From Pseudomonas sp. JQ170C (GTDB lineage: Bacteria > Pseudomonadota > Gammaproteobacteria > Pseudomonadales > Pseudomonadaceae), in NCBI RefSeq assembly GCF_035581345.1, contig NZ_CP141608.1:4246501-4310500 (forward strand): a stretch of DNA of 64,000 nucleotides, given 5' to 3'. Below the pieces are notes generated by a model that worked only from the letters and a program-made list of their open reading frames with translations, was not told the DNA's origin and did not search any database. Positions within the stretch are counted from its first letter, which is position 1. The number at the start of each line of letters is the position of its first letter. This document shows, one piece after another, positions 46,879 through 55,803 of this stretch. The translations under genes were made by a program, and so were the position numbers.

Positions 46879-47921
46879 GGCTGCTCTCCTTCGGCGCCCT
46901 TGGCCGAAGCCAGGTGCACGCCGCCTTGGCCGACCAGGATCAGCCCTTCGCCATTGCGACCGCTGACACCCGCCAGGGCGATACGATCGGCGCGGTTGAA
47001 TACACTGAAGGTCTGGCCGTCGTCGCTGCTGCGCAGGACGGTGCCGCCATTGCCGACCAATACCAGGTTGCCATCAGCGAGAAGCGTAGCGCTTGCCAGG
47101 CCAAATTCGAGGGCCCCGCGCGCAGCTTTCAGTTCGATCTGCTGCCAACTGTCGCCGAAATCGGTGGAGCGATAGAGATTGCCGCGCAGCCCATAGGCCA
47201 GCAGCGTGCGTGGCTGGGCGGTGCCGATCACGCCGAACAGCGAACCCTCGTAAGGGCCTTCGAGCTTCTGCCAGGTCTGGCCGTCGTCGCTGGAGCGGAA
47301 CATGCTGCCCTGCTCGCCAACGATGAACAGGCCGGCATCCTTGACGGCAGCGATACCGTTGAGGTGCAGCTGGTCTTCGTTGTCCAGGCGGTCACCGACC
47401 TCGCTCCACTGCTGGCCACCGTCGGTGGTCTCCAGCAGTGCACCGTAGGCGCCCACGGCAAAGCCGTGCTGGGCGTCCTTGAACCAGACATCCAGCAGCG
47501 GCGCTTCACGTTTGAGGTCTTCGAATTGCTTGGTCCAGGTCACACCACCATCACTGCTGGCGAGGATCTGTGCGTCATGGCCGACCGCCCAGCCGTGTTT
47601 GTCGTCGACAAAATAAACGGCGGTGAGCAGTTGCCGGGTTGGCACCTTGGACTGGGTCCAGGACTTGCCCTGGTCATCGGAGAAGAGAATATGGCCGCGA
47701 TCGCCGACAGCGATCAGGCGCGGGCCGGCTTGGGTCACGTCGAGCAGCAGGCTCTTTTCGGCCTTGGCCGATTCGGTGGAGTAGACCTTCGGTTCGGTGG
47801 CAGCCGCCTGAACCGTACTGGCCCACATCCCCATTGCCATCACCAGCAACCCGCTGGCGGCCAATGCCCATGGGCGGACGCGCGCAGCGCCGCCGGTACC
47901 TGCCATATAAGGCTCGGTCAT
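46875..47921 (-). CDS. YCF48-like beta-propeller, exported
   Basis: The 348-residue protein has an N-terminal hydrophobic segment (WALAASGLLVMAMGMW) ending at AQAAATEPKV or similar, so it is exported or anchored. The rest is BNR/YCF48 repeats (ILFSDDQGKSWTQSKVP, ILASSDGGVTWTKQFEDL, LLETTDGGQQWSEVGDRL, MFRSSDDGQTWQKLEGPY, LYRSTDFGDSWQQIELK). In plants and cyanobacteria YCF48 helps photosystem II assembly. In Pseudomonas such genes accompany MMPL exporters and are of unknown function. It precedes and overlaps the exporter. Confidence 0.88.
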   Translation of the reverse strand: MTEPYMAGTGGAARVRPWALAASGLLVMAMGMWASTVQAAATEPKVYSTESAKAEKSLLLDVTQAGPRLIAVGDRGHILFSDDQGKSWTQSKVPTRQLLTAVYFVDDKHGWAVGHDAQILASSDGGVTWTKQFEDLKREAPLLDVWFKDAQHGFAVGAYGALLETTDGGQQWSEVGDRLDNEDQLHLNGIAAVKDAGLFIVGEQGSMFRSSDDGQTWQKLEGPYEGSLFGVIGTAQPRTLLAYGLRGNLYRSTDFGDSWQQIELKAARGALEFGLASATLLADGNLVLVGNGGTVLRSSDDGQTFSVFNRADRIALAGVSGRNGEGLILVGQGGVHLASAKGAEGEQP

Positions 47922-48077
47922 AGATCTGTCCCCCGATTATTGTTATTTGGGTCAATCTATTTGCAGGTACTGCCAAAAACCGTGTTCCAGAGCCCCGCAA
48001 TAGCTGGGAGCCATCCTATCGGGGTTTGTGAAGGGCTGACAACGAACGGGACGTTATGTTTTGTTAAGCGGGAAAAT

Positions 48078-48131
48078 ATCGCGGGGCAAGCCCGCTCCTA
48101 CGGGGTTTGTAGGAGCGGGCTTGCCCCGCGA
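48078..48131. repeat. Inverted REP pair
   Basis: ATCGCGGGGCAAGCCCGCTC at 48078 is repeated inverted up to 48131, with a short GGGGTTT loop. It lies immediately downstream of the pepN stop. Confidence 0.95.
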
Positions 48132-48139
48132 GGTGGCCG

Positions 48140-50797
48140 TCAGGCCAGGCTTTTGCTCACGACTTCATACACATCGCTGGACAGCGAACCGGAGGCCAGG
48201 ATGCGCTCCAGTTCGCCCTTCATCAGCGCCTGGCGAGCACCGTCGTACTTGCGCCAGCGGGTCAGCGGTGCCAATTGGCGCGAGGCGATTTGCGGGTTGA
48301 GGGCATTGAGCTCGATCACCAGGTCCGCCAGGAAGCGATAGCCGGAGCCGTCCGCCGCATGGAAGTTGACCAGGTTCTGGCCGGCAAAGGCGCCGATCAG
48401 GGCACGGACCTTGTTCGGGTTCTTCATTGTGAACGCCGGGTGCTGCATCAGCGCCTTGACCCGCGCCAGACCGCCCGGGAGGGTGCTGGCTGCCTGTACG
48501 CTGAACCATTGGTCCATGACCAGCGGGTTGTCCTTGAAGTTCTCGGCAAAGACCTCCAGCGCCTTGGCCCGTTCAGCCTCGAACGGCGAGTTGACCAGTA
48601 CGGCCAGCGCGGTCAGGCGCTCGGTCATGTTGTCGCAGGCGTCGAACTGCTCCAGGGTCGCGGCCAGCACCTGCGGCTTGCCGCTGAGCATCAGGTACGA
48701 CAAGGCGATGTTCTGCAGGCTGCGGCGAGCAAAATGCTCGGCCTCGGCCACGTACTCGGTACTGCGCGATACCCCGCGGTTGGCCTGGTAGCGGGCATTG
48801 AGGGCATCGAACAGCTGGTCGGCGATCTGCTTGCGGGCGAACTCGCGGGCTGCGTGGATGGCATCGACATCGGCCACTTCGCTGATTTCGGTGAGGTAGG
48901 CCTCGCTCGGCAGCGAGAGCATCTCGGCGACCATGGCCTGATCCAGTTGCTCATTGGCCAGCACTGCACCCAGCGCGGTGACCAGACGCTGGTCGAGCAC
49001 CAGAGCACTGCCCTGCTGGTGCTGGGCGATCAGCTCCTGAAGCACCTGTACCGACAGTTGCTGCCCGGCTTCCCAGCGGTTGAAGCCATCGCTGTCGTGC
49101 TGCATCAGGAACATCAACTGGTCGCGATCATACGGGAAGCTGAGTTTGACCGGCGCGCTGAAGCCACGCAGCAGCGACGGCAGCGGCTTGGCTGCAACAT
49201 CGACGAAGGTGAAGGTCTGCTCGGCCTCGGTCACCTGCAGCACCCGCGAGGTACCCGCAGCCGCCGCTTCGCCTTGCAGGCGCAGGGCGATGTCGTTGCC
49301 CTGGGCGTCGAGCAGGCCCAGTTCGACCGGAATCACAAACGGCTTTTTCTCGACCTTGTCCGGGGTGGCCGGGCAGCTCTGGCGGAAGGTCAGGCTGTAG
49401 GTCCGGGCGGCGCTGTCATAGTGCTCGCTGACCGCCAGGCGGGGTGTACCGGCCTGGCTGTACCAGCGCTTGAACTGGCTCAGGTCGACGCCATTGGCAT
49501 CTTCCATGGCCTTGATGAAGTCGTCACAGGTCACGGCCTGGCCGTCGTGGCGCTCGAAATACAGGTCGCTGCCTTTGCGGAAGCCTTCGGCACCCAGCAG
49601 GGTGCGGACCATGCGCACCACTTCCGAACCTTTCTCGTAGACGGTCAAGGTGTAGAAGTTGGAAATCTCGATGAAGCTGTCCGGGCGCACGGCGTGAGCC
49701 ATGGGACCGGCATCTTCGGCAAACTGGTGGGTGCGCAGGTAGGCGACGTCCTCGATGCGCTTGACCGTGCGCGAGTTCATGTCGGCGCTGAACTCCGAAT
49801 CACGGAACACCGTGAAGCCTTCCTTGAGCGACAGCTGGAACCAGTCGCGGCAGGTCACACGGTTGCCCGACCAGTTATGGAAATACTCGTGGGCAACCAC
49901 GGCTTCGACCCGCTGATGGGCGGCGTCGGTGGCGGTTTCGGCGCGGGCCAGCACGCAACTGGAGTTGAAGATGTTCAGGCCCTTGTTTTCCATGGCGCCC
50001 ATGTTGAAGTCGTTGACCGCCACGATCATGAAGATGTCCAGGTCGTACTCGCGGCCATAGACTTCTTCGTCCCAGCGCATGGACTTCTTCAGGCTGGTCA
50101 TGGCGTGCTGGCACTTGTCGATGTTTTCCGGCTCGACATAGATGCGCAGGGTCACGTCGCGACCCGACTGGCGGGTGAACTTGTCTTCGACGCACCACAG
50201 GTCACCGGCCACCAGGGCAAACAGATAGGCCGGCTTCATGAACGGGTCTTCCCAGGTCGCCCAGTGCCGGCCATCTTCCTGCGGGCCGCTGCCGACCGGG
50301 TTGCCGTTGGACAGCAGTACCGGGTAGCGATGCTGCTCGGCAATGACCGTGGTGGTGAACGTGCTCATCACGTCCGGGCGGTCGAGGTAATAGGTGATCT
50401 TGCGAAACCCTTCGGCCTCGCACTGGGTGCAGAACATGCTGCCGGACTTGTACAGGCCTTCCAGTGCAGTGTTGCTCTCGGGGTGGATTTTCACGCTGGT
50501 GTCGAGGGTGAAGGTCGCAGCCTTTGGCTGCACGGTCAGGTGACTGTCATCAAGCTGGTAGTCGCCAGCGCTCAGGGCCTGGTCATCCAGGGCCACGCTC
50601 AGCAGTTCCAGGTGCTGGCCATCCAGCACCAACGGCGGCAAGCCGGCACCACGAGCGGGGTTGCGGCGCATGACCAGCTGCGCGTGGACCAGGCTGTGGT
50701 CCTCGAACAGTTCAAAGGTCAGGTGCGTCTCGTCGATCAGGTATTCGGGCGCCTGATAGTCCTTGAGGTAGATCACTTGCGGCTGTTCGGTACGCAT
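48140..50797 (-). CDS. pepN: Aminopeptidase N (M1 family)
   Basis: The 885-residue zinc peptidase removes N-terminal residues from peptides in the cytoplasm. GAMENKGLNIFN, near residue 265, binds the free N-terminus. The zinc site HEYFHNWSGNRVT is near 302, with the distal glutamate in LKEGFTVFRD. Length and C-terminal helical domain match E. coli PepN. It is the last gene of the nadK operon, 12 bases after the DUF2797 gene, and is followed by a REP pair. Confidence 0.97.
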   Translation of the reverse strand: MRTEQPQVIYLKDYQAPEYLIDETHLTFELFEDHSLVHAQLVMRRNPARGAGLPPLVLDGQHLELLSVALDDQALSAGDYQLDDSHLTVQPKAATFTLDTSVKIHPESNTALEGLYKSGSMFCTQCEAEGFRKITYYLDRPDVMSTFTTTVIAEQHRYPVLLSNGNPVGSGPQEDGRHWATWEDPFMKPAYLFALVAGDLWCVEDKFTRQSGRDVTLRIYVEPENIDKCQHAMTSLKKSMRWDEEVYGREYDLDIFMIVAVNDFNMGAMENKGLNIFNSSCVLARAETATDAAHQRVEAVVAHEYFHNWSGNRVTCRDWFQLSLKEGFTVFRDSEFSADMNSRTVKRIEDVAYLRTHQFAEDAGPMAHAVRPDSFIEISNFYTLTVYEKGSEVVRMVRTLLGAEGFRKGSDLYFERHDGQAVTCDDFIKAMEDANGVDLSQFKRWYSQAGTPRLAVSEHYDSAARTYSLTFRQSCPATPDKVEKKPFVIPVELGLLDAQGNDIALRLQGEAAAAGTSRVLQVTEAEQTFTFVDVAAKPLPSLLRGFSAPVKLSFPYDRDQLMFLMQHDSDGFNRWEAGQQLSVQVLQELIAQHQQGSALVLDQRLVTALGAVLANEQLDQAMVAEMLSLPSEAYLTEISEVADVDAIHAAREFARKQIADQLFDALNARYQANRGVSRSTEYVAEAEHFARRSLQNIALSYLMLSGKPQVLAATLEQFDACDNMTERLTALAVLVNSPFEAERAKALEVFAENFKDNPLVMDQWFSVQAASTLPGGLARVKALMQHPAFTMKNPNKVRALIGAFAGQNLVNFHAADGSGYRFLADLVIELNALNPQIASRQLAPLTRWRKYDGARQALMKGELERILASGSLSSDVYEVVSKSLA

Positions 50798-50809
50798 GTG
50801 GCGGTCCTT

Positions 50810-51640
50810 TTACTGATGCACGGCGAGCTGGTACGCCGTGTATTTGCGGATATTGATCACGCCGGTGTCGAAGATCAGGTACTGGCCCTTGATGCCCAGC
50901 AGCGTACCTTCAGCCACGGGATTCTTGTCCAGGTTGAAGCTGACGATCTTGCTTGGATAGGCCTCGACCGGGTAGCGGATTTCCAGCACTTCGCTGTCGT
51001 TGAGCGGCTGGATGGCCTGCAGGCCGAAACGCGTCTGCAGGGCACTGAAGCCTTCGGCGCAGCTGTCGAACAGTTGCTCACGCACCGCAAGCAGGTCGAC
51101 CGCCTCGGCATCGCCCTTGAGCAAGGCGCGCCAGTTGGTGCGGTCGGCCACCTGGCTGCGGAACAGGTCTTCGACCAGCCCCGACTGCTGGCGGGTGGCA
51201 ACGCGCACGATCGGCAGGGCCTGGCTGGCGCCCTGGTCGAGCCAGCGGGTAGGCAACTGGCTGGCACGGGTGATGCCGACCTTGATGCCGGAGGAGTTGG
51301 CCAGGTAGACCACATGATCGGTCATGCAGAACTGCTCGCCCCAGCCGGGTTCGCGGCAGGTGCCCTGGTCGTAATGGCATTTTTCCGGGGCCATGATGCA
51401 GACATCGCACTGCGCCAGCTTGGTCATGCACGGGTAGCAATAACCCTGGCTGAAGCTGGTCTTGGTCTTGCGACCGCAGTGGGTGCAATGGATGGCCCCA
51501 AGGTATTCCAGGCGCAGGGTCTTGCCGATCAGCGGATTGACCGGCACTTCCTGCTCGCCCAGACGAAAAGCGTACTGCACCACAGGCGCGTCGAGACGCG
51601 CCGACATTTTACTGATGGAGCCGCGGCCGAGTTCGATCAA
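50810..51640 (-). CDS. DUF2797 protein, probable zinc-binding
   Basis: The 276-residue protein has a cysteine-rich cluster at about residues 50-95 (CTHCGRKTKTSF, GYCYPCMTKLAQCDVCIM, CHYDQGTC) that probably binds zinc. GIKVGITRASQLPTRWLDQG follows, which resembles a GIY-YIG-like nuclease segment. Function is unknown. TTG 51640 gives a four-base TTGA overlap with the preceding stop and fits tight coupling. ATG 51607 is an alternative without a ribosome binding site. Confidence 0.85.
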   Translation of the reverse strand: MIELGRGSISKMSARLDAPVVQYAFRLGEQEVPVNPLIGKTLRLEYLGAIHCTHCGRKTKTSFSQGYCYPCMTKLAQCDVCIMAPEKCHYDQGTCREPGWGEQFCMTDHVVYLANSSGIKVGITRASQLPTRWLDQGASQALPIVRVATRQQSGLVEDLFRSQVADRTNWRALLKGDAEAVDLLAVREQLFDSCAEGFSALQTRFGLQAIQPLNDSEVLEIRYPVEAYPSKIVSFNLDKNPVAEGTLLGIKGQYLIFDTGVINIRKYTAYQLAVHQ

Positions 51641-51897
51641 TGGATCGCATCCGACTTGAACAGGATGTTCGCGACCGGTGCCGACTTCGAGGCGCATTCC
51701 TGCGGGCCCATGTAGCCGGTGCGCTGCTCTTCGGGCAGGTTCTGGATCTCCCAGGCGATCACCGCCTGCAGCGAGAGTTCTTTCTGTTCGGTGGTGAGCT
51801 TGCGCCCGTCCGCCCATTTACCCAGTTCCACGGCCAGTTTCAGGCTTTCGTAGATTTCCGGGGTGATGTTTTCGATCATTTGCGCAAAAGTGGACAT
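51637..51897 (-). CDS. YeaC-like protein (DUF1315)
   Basis: The 86-residue protein STFAQMIENITPEIYESLKL, followed by LGKWADGRKLTTEQKE and IAWEIQNLPEEQRTGYMG, is a clear DUF1315/YeaC member of unknown function. GGGAG lies just before ATG 51897. It is coupled to the DUF2797 gene. Confidence 0.9.
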   Translation of the reverse strand: MSTFAQMIENITPEIYESLKLAVELGKWADGRKLTTEQKELSLQAVIAWEIQNLPEEQRTGYMGPQECASKSAPVANILFKSDAIH

Positions 51898-51910
51898 AGC
51901 GTCTCCCAAA

Positions 51911-52783
51911 TCAAGCCGTCAGTTTACGCCGGGCCAGCGCCCCGCCCAAGAGCCCGCTAAGGCAACCGACCAACAACCCACCGACGTGGGCGGCGTTGGC
52001 AATCTGGCCAAAGCCGAGCAGGCTGACCAGCCCGGACAGGCACAAGAGCAGCCAGACCAGCATCATCACCAGCACCCCGCGCGGCATGCGATAGACCGGG
52101 TTGGGCGCCAGCCACTGGTACAGCCAGACATGCCCGAGCAACCCGTACAGCACCCCGGAAAGCCCGCCAAACAGGCTCGGACCGCCGAACAGGTACTGCG
52201 CGGCATTGGATACCAGGCTGAACAGCAACGTCAGGCTCAGCAGCGACCAGGGCCCCTGCCTCAGCTCGATGCGCCGGCCCAGTTCCCAGTACCACAAGGC
52301 GTTCATGGCCAGGTGCAGGATGCCGAAGTGCACCAGCATCGGCGTAAACAGCCGCCACCACTGACCATCGGCAAGGCTCGCCGCCAGCGGCGTGAAGTAC
52401 AGGTACTCGCCCTGCACGCGAAAATCGAGAAAGGTCAGCCAGCTTAGGGTGGCGAAGTTGTCGCCCAGCCCGGTCAGGCCGGCAACGATCAGGCACAACA
52501 GCAACACCGCGGCGGTGGCCTTGCTCGCCCGCAGTTGCTCAGCGAAGCCCGGGCGGGCCGGTGGCGCGAGCGTGGCGCCGGCCGGTGGTTCAAAGTCGGC
52601 GTTGCCCTCGGGAAAGCGCTGGTACAGTTCGCGCACATCCTCGGCCAGGTTTTCCGCCACCCACAACACCTGGTCGCCGCCCTCCTCGCTGACCCGGTGC
52701 GGTACCTGCAGGCGCCGCAGCAGGCCGACAAAGCCGCTCAGATCGGTGTTCAAGGGCATGCGCAACACCACCACTGCACTCAT
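51911..52783 (-). CDS. Rhomboid-family intramembrane serine protease
   Basis: The 290-residue protein has a cytoplasmic N-terminal domain like that of GlpG (LPTDLSGF-type start, RFPEGNADFEPP), then six or so helices with WWRLFTPMLVHFGILHLAMN, the catalytic serine in GLSGVLYG (about 208) and the histidine in NAAHVGGLLVG (about 263). It cleaves membrane proteins within the bilayer; substrates are unknown. ATG 52783 overlaps the metallophosphoesterase stop. Confidence 0.92.
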   Translation of the reverse strand: MSAVVVLRMPLNTDLSGFVGLLRRLQVPHRVSEEGGDQVLWVAENLAEDVRELYQRFPEGNADFEPPAGATLAPPARPGFAEQLRASKATAAVLLLCLIVAGLTGLGDNFATLSWLTFLDFRVQGEYLYFTPLAASLADGQWWRLFTPMLVHFGILHLAMNALWYWELGRRIELRQGPWSLLSLTLLFSLVSNAAQYLFGGPSLFGGLSGVLYGLLGHVWLYQWLAPNPVYRMPRGVLVMMLVWLLLCLSGLVSLLGFGQIANAAHVGGLLVGCLSGLLGGALARRKLTA

Positions 52784-53751
52784 TGGCTGGCCTCCGGCCG
52801 GTCCACATCGACCCACACGAACTTGCGCGGGTCTATTCGGGTTTCATCGTCGAGTCGATACGCGACCAGCTTGCCGTACAGCACGGCGCTGTAGTCCAGG
52901 CAGGCCAGGTTGGAGCGGATCGGCGCCGGCTTGCCGCTGCGCCAGTAATGGCCGACAAAGAGCATCGGCTCCTCCTCGCCATAGCGCAACAAGGCGTTCT
53001 TCTGGCTGTGGCTCAACGGCGTGCTGGCGACTTTTTCCGGCAAGGCGTCGGGCTGGAAGACAATATCGCCGTAGGTTTGCGGGTCTTCTTCCCAGAACTT
53101 GGTGCGGAAGAAGGCCCGCGTCAGGCCGTCGCCGCCGGTCAGGGTCAGACCATCCGGCAGGCGCATGTCGGTGCCGCGCAGCAAGCGGTTGCAGACCATC
53201 GCGGCAAAGCTGTCCGACTCCCCGGACGCCTGGATGAAATGCTCATCGATGCGGCCCTGCGGGTACTGCTGGCGCAAGGGCTCGATCAGCCGCGGGTCCC
53301 AGCAGGCATGGACCAGGCGGAAGCGTCCGGCATCAATAAACAGCGGCAGTTCGTAGAACCATTCGAGAAAGTCATGCCAGTCGCCCGGATGCTGCTCGAA
53401 CTGGGTCAGGGTTTCGTAGATCAGGCGGCCGTGGCGCGGGGTGTGCTCACGGACAAACTGTTTGCCGCTTTCAGGCAAGGCCGGGGTGTTCCAGCCCAGG
53501 GCGTTGTACTCATGATTGCCCATGATGCAGTAGGCCTGGCCCGCATCGACCATGTCATGGACGATGTGCAGCGCCTCACGGATCCGTGGGCCCCGGTCGA
53601 TGATATCGCCGAGGAACAGCGCCTGGCGCTGGGCATGGCGCCAGACGCCGCCCTGGCGCTTGTAGCCAAGGGCATCGAGCAGGCGTTCGAGGGTGTGTGC
53701 ACAGCCGTGCACGTCACCAATCAGGTCGTAACTACGGGCTGGATCGAGCAT
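52780..53751 (-). CDS. Calcineurin-like metallophosphoesterase
   Basis: The 323-residue phosphoesterase has the motifs LIGDVHGC (residues 8-15), LGDIIDRGPR and IMGNHEYNALGW (about 78). It resembles the Ser/Thr protein phosphatase and diadenosine tetraphosphatase group, and the substrate is uncertain. It starts at ATG 53751 within the nadK stop (TGATG) and ends in the rhomboid start. The next expected motif (GHYWRSGKPAPI) is present. Confidence 0.9.
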   Translation of the reverse strand: MLDPARSYDLIGDVHGCAHTLERLLDALGYKRQGGVWRHAQRQALFLGDIIDRGPRIREALHIVHDMVDAGQAYCIMGNHEYNALGWNTPALPESGKQFVREHTPRHGRLIYETLTQFEQHPGDWHDFLEWFYELPLFIDAGRFRLVHACWDPRLIEPLRQQYPQGRIDEHFIQASGESDSFAAMVCNRLLRGTDMRLPDGLTLTGGDGLTRAFFRTKFWEEDPQTYGDIVFQPDALPEKVASTPLSHSQKNALLRYGEEEPMLFVGHYWRSGKPAPIRSNLACLDYSAVLYGKLVAYRLDDETRIDPRKFVWVDVDRPEASQ

Positions 53752-54641
53752 CACTCGCCTCCACCACCCAGGCGGCTGCCCCAACCGAGTTTGGTCCGGC
53801 ATACCTCGTAGTAATTGTGATCCAGCGGGTGAATCAGGCGCAGCTTCTGCGGCTTCTTGTTCACCGTGATGGTGTCGCCCGGGGCACAGGTGAAATGGTT
53901 CTGGCCGTCACAGGAAATCTGCGGATAGATCTGCAGGTCCTTGGACACCACGATCTTCAGCTCACTGTTGCCGTCGACCACGATCGGCCGGCCAGACAAG
54001 GTGTGCGGGTACATCGGCACGATGACGATGGCATCGAGCTTGGGGTGCATGATCGGACCGCCCGCCGACAGCGCGTAGGCGGTCGAGCCGGTCGGCGTGG
54101 CGACGATCAGGCCGTCGGCCTTCTGGCTGCAGACGAACTGGCCGTCGATGTAGATCTCGAACTCGATCATGCGCGTCGATTTGCCCGGGTGCAGCACCAC
54201 ATCGTTGAGCGCATCGCCCTGGCCGATGGCTTCGGCGTGACGGCGAACCTCGGCCTGGAGCAGAAAGCGGTTTTCCACCAGGTAATGGCCGTCGAGGACC
54301 TCGGCGACTTTTACCTCCAGCTCGTCAGGGCGGATGTCGGTGAGAAAGCCCAGGCTGCCGCGGTTGATGCCCAGCACCGGGGTGTTGTGCTTGGCCAGGG
54401 CGCGAGCGGCGCCCAGCAGGCTGCCGTCGCCGCCGACCACGATGACCAGGTCGCAGACCTCGCCCAGCAACTTGCGCGAGGACGTCTGCAGGCCGTGGCC
54501 AGGCAGGACTTCGGCGATGGTGTCCTCGAGGATCACATGCAGATGCCGCTGCAGCAGGAATTTTTTCAGTCGGCGAATGGTATCGAGCACCTGGGAGCTA
54601 CCGAGGCGGCCGATGATACCGATATTGCGAAATTGCTCCAT
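53751..54641 (-). CDS. nadK: NAD kinase
   Basis: The 296-residue enzyme phosphorylates NAD to NADP. Its signatures are VVGGDGSLLGAARAL (near residue 70), the NAD site TPTGSTAYALSAGGPI, and RGSLGFLTD. The start MEQFRNIGIIGRLG follows AGGAG. It opens the six-gene minus-strand operon ending with pepN. Confidence 0.97.
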   Translation of the reverse strand: MEQFRNIGIIGRLGSSQVLDTIRRLKKFLLQRHLHVILEDTIAEVLPGHGLQTSSRKLLGEVCDLVIVVGGDGSLLGAARALAKHNTPVLGINRGSLGFLTDIRPDELEVKVAEVLDGHYLVENRFLLQAEVRRHAEAIGQGDALNDVVLHPGKSTRMIEFEIYIDGQFVCSQKADGLIVATPTGSTAYALSAGGPIMHPKLDAIVIVPMYPHTLSGRPIVVDGNSELKIVVSKDLQIYPQISCDGQNHFTCAPGDTITVNKKPQKLRLIHPLDHNYYEVCRTKLGWGSRLGGGGE

Positions 54642-54777
54642 GGGGCTCCTGCTAGGCGCTACGGCGGGTAAAGAGGCGAAGTTCGCCAAAGAGTTCGATT
54701 ATGGGCGAAAGCCCCGGGCAGCGGCAAACGCAGGAGAAAATCCTCAAGGCCTGTGGCTGAAAGACTATGCTCGCTGA

Positions 54778-55722
54778 ATGAACCCTTTCCCCGACCTGTC
54801 CGACCTGCCCCGCCAGTTGCGCCAGCCTCAGGTGCGCGACCTGGCCTGGGTCATTCTCGCGCCGCCCATGCTGCGCGAGACGCCCTGGCCCCAGCGTCAT
54901 CCGCTGGCGGCCAGCAATTGGGTCGCCCATCCCGCACAGCTGCAGCAATGGCTGCTGGATCTGGATCGCGACAGCAGCGCACTGCAGCAGTGGTTGGCCC
55001 AGGCCGCTACTCGGCGCCTGGGGCTGTACTACGAACGTCTATGGCAGTTTGCCCTGCAACACGCGCCGGGGGTGACGCTGCTGGCGGCCAACCTGCCAAT
55101 TCGCACCGGCGGCCATACGCTGGGCGAACTGGATATCCTCCTGCAGGACGACGAAGGCGTTCACCACCTGGAACTGGCCATCAAGCTGTACCTGGGGCCA
55201 CCGGGAGGCGATGGAAAGGACCCGGCGCACTGGCTGGGCCCCGGCTGTCATGACCGGCTGGACCGCAAGCTGGCACACCTGGCGCAGCACCAGTTGCCGA
55301 TCTCGGCACGTGAAGAGAGTCGTGAAGTGCTGGCGGCGCTGGATATCACCCAGTTCAGCGCCCAGCTGTGGCTGGCGGGCTACCTGTTCTATCCGTGGCC
55401 TGGGCATGCCGATGCCCCAACGGGTGCAGATCCGCAGCATTTGCGGGGGCGCTGGCTGCATCGACGGAACTGGCCGGCATTCCTCACCCAGGACCCTCAG
55501 GCCAGTTGGCAGCCCATACCACGTCATGCGTGGCTGGCGTCGGCCCGCTGCAGCGCGCAGGAACGCTGGTCGCGGGATCGGTTTGAAACATGGCTGCAAG
55601 TGCTAGACCCACAAGCACCGGCACAACTGCTGGTGCGCTGGGTAGCGGGCGACGATGGCGATTGGGAAGAAGCAGAGCGCCTGTTCCTGGTCGCCGATGC
55701 CTGGCCGGATTTCCCCGCCTGA
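54778..55722 (+). CDS. DUF1853 family protein
   Basis: The 314-residue protein has the features of DUF1853 (LPRQLRQPQVRDLAWVILAP, RLGLYYERLWQFAL, HLELAIKLYLG and HDRLDRKLAHL). The pattern E..IKLYL after a beta hairpin resembles PD-(D/E)XK nuclease-like folds, so a nuclease relative is possible. Function is unproven. It is divergent from nadK. Confidence 0.85.
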   Translation: MNPFPDLSDLPRQLRQPQVRDLAWVILAPPMLRETPWPQRHPLAASNWVAHPAQLQQWLLDLDRDSSALQQWLAQAATRRLGLYYERLWQFALQHAPGVTLLAANLPIRTGGHTLGELDILLQDDEGVHHLELAIKLYLGPPGGDGKDPAHWLGPGCHDRLDRKLAHLAQHQLPISAREESREVLAALDITQFSAQLWLAGYLFYPWPGHADAPTGADPQHLRGRWLHRRNWPAFLTQDPQASWQPIPRHAWLASARCSAQERWSRDRFETWLQVLDPQAPAQLLVRWVAGDDGDWEEAERLFLVADAWPDFPA

Positions 55723-55732
55723 TCACCGCCTT

Positions 55733-55803
55733 GTAGGAGCGGGCTTGCCCCGCGATTGCGATGTGACTGCTAGATCACTATCGCGGGGCAAGCCCGCTCC
55801 TAC
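55733..55803. repeat. Inverted REP pair
   Basis: GTAGGAGCGGGCTTGCCCCG at 55733 is repeated inverted up to 55803. The right arm provides the stop codon of the ArsB-like gene on the minus strand. Confidence 0.95.

Noticed and set aside
48275..51715. 1146-codon open frame on the plus strand opposite pepN and DUF2797
   Set aside because: It crosses three real minus-strand genes with intact motifs, has no domain, and follows the complementary codon pattern of those genes.
20971..55803. Five GC-rich palindromic repeats considered as a CRISPR-like or mobile array
   Set aside because: They are dispersed by 7-14 kb between operons, have no regular spacers, and match the Pseudomonas REP sequence.
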